This document shows positions 10,097-10,335 of a stretch of 10,335 bases of DNA, piece by piece. The stretch is taken from contig CAYXXN010000107.1 in assembly GCA_964469055.1 (NCBI GenBank), positions 1 to 10,335 of the forward strand, in the 5' to 3' direction. This stretch comes from CAYXXN01 sp964469055 (GTDB taxonomy: Bacteria > Acidobacteriota > Thermoanaerobaculia > Multivoradales > JAHEKO01). The notes beneath the pieces are model-generated. The model saw only the letters and a program-made list of their open reading frames with translations. It was not told where the DNA came from and did not search any database. The position numbers and the translations under genes are program-made. The stretch's first letter is position 1. Every line of letters starts with the position of its first letter.

Positions 10097-10328
10097 AGCC
10101 GAGCCACGCGGGCAGGTTCTCGGCGCACCAGGCTCGGTAGTCGGCCATGGTCTCGAAGGCGCGGAACGGAGCGTCGTCGAGCACCGGTTTGTAGGTGCGG
10201 ATGAAAGCGTAGCGGAACCGCTCCGGCAGCGGGCGGCGAGCCGCCGCCTCGAACTCGGCTCGCCATTCTTGGAGATCGTCTCGCTCCGGATGCCGTGCGC
10301 CGCCGATCACGCCAGCATCATAAGGCAC
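10080..10328 (-). CDS. Small uncharacterised protein paired with the nucleotidyltransferase
   Basis: An 82-residue acidic/aromatic protein read from GTG 10328. The frame stays open to the window edge, so the true start may lie upstream, or at the internal GTG for V7. It looks soluble, with no signal or membrane segment. The second half is rich in aromatic residues (RFRYAFIRTYKPVLDDAP, then MADYRAWCAENLPAWLGYG). I have the impression that this type of carboxyl end recurs next to small nucleotidyltransferases, but I cannot confirm it. It lacks the RxxxxH motif of HEPN RNases, so the pair is not a standard HEPN-MNT module. Its 17-base overlap with the nucleotidyltransferase gene implies coupled expression. 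Function unknown. Confidence 0.65.
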   Translation of the reverse strand: MPYDAGVIGGARHPERDDLQEWRAEFEAAARRPLPERFRYAFIRTYKPVLDDAPFRAFETMADYRAWCAENLPAWLGYGPAV

Positions 10329-10335
10329 ACTCGGG

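Noticed and set aside
9623..10328. HEPN-MNT toxin-antitoxin call for the right-edge pair
   Set aside because: The small partner has no RxxxxH HEPN motif, so only the nucleotidyltransferase half is supported.

Overview
The window is uniformly GC-rich and almost fully coding, with no gap above about 70 bases between genes and no rRNA, tRNA, CRISPR array, insertion sequence or integrase that I can see. A GC-rich Gram-negative-type bacterium is suggested by an exported M2 peptidase, two likely lipoproteins and a secretin/TonB N-terminal (STN) type domain. Acidobacteriota (for example Thermoanaerobaculia-like lineages) would fit the M2 peptidase and the overall gene mix, but this is a weak taxonomic inference; FrdA and FrdD look most like the mycobacterial proteins as I remember them.

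Left half, + strand (1-5028). The window opens in the end of an STN-like domain protein. It is followed by a complete, tightly packed frdABCD operon for a four-subunit quinol:fumarate reductase: flavoprotein 202-1941, iron-sulfur protein 1947-2690, and two small membrane anchors 2687-3097 and 3100-3450. The catalytic, FAD-attachment, iron-sulfur and key quinone-site residues are present. The transcription unit seems to continue with a 166-residue TPR-like cytoplasmic protein (3476-3976) and, 5 bp later, a Leu/Phe/Val/Glu-type amino acid dehydrogenase (3982-5028).

Right half, - strand (10328 down to 5025). In transcription order: a small uncharacterised protein (10080-10328, possibly extending past the window) overlapping a MNT/AbiEii-like nucleotidyltransferase (9623-10096); a lipoprotein-type alpha/beta hydrolase (8453-9562); an exported M2-family peptidyl-dipeptidase, a bacterial homologue of angiotensin-converting enzyme (6560-8383); a small lipoprotein 23 bp behind it (6189-6536); and a GAF-GGEEF diguanylate cyclase (5025-6119). 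The two gene trains collide at a shared CTAG, where the stop codons of the dehydrogenase and the cyclase overlap.

Taken together, the left half is energy metabolism: fumarate reduction or succinate oxidation at the membrane, possibly linked to NADH made by amino acid deamination. The right half is cell-envelope peptide/ester hydrolysis and c-di-GMP signalling. The least described elements are the small-protein/nucleotidyltransferase pair at the right edge, the TPR-like protein attached to the frd operon, and the small lipoprotein paired with the M2 peptidase. I see no clear evidence of a wholly new defence or mobile system.
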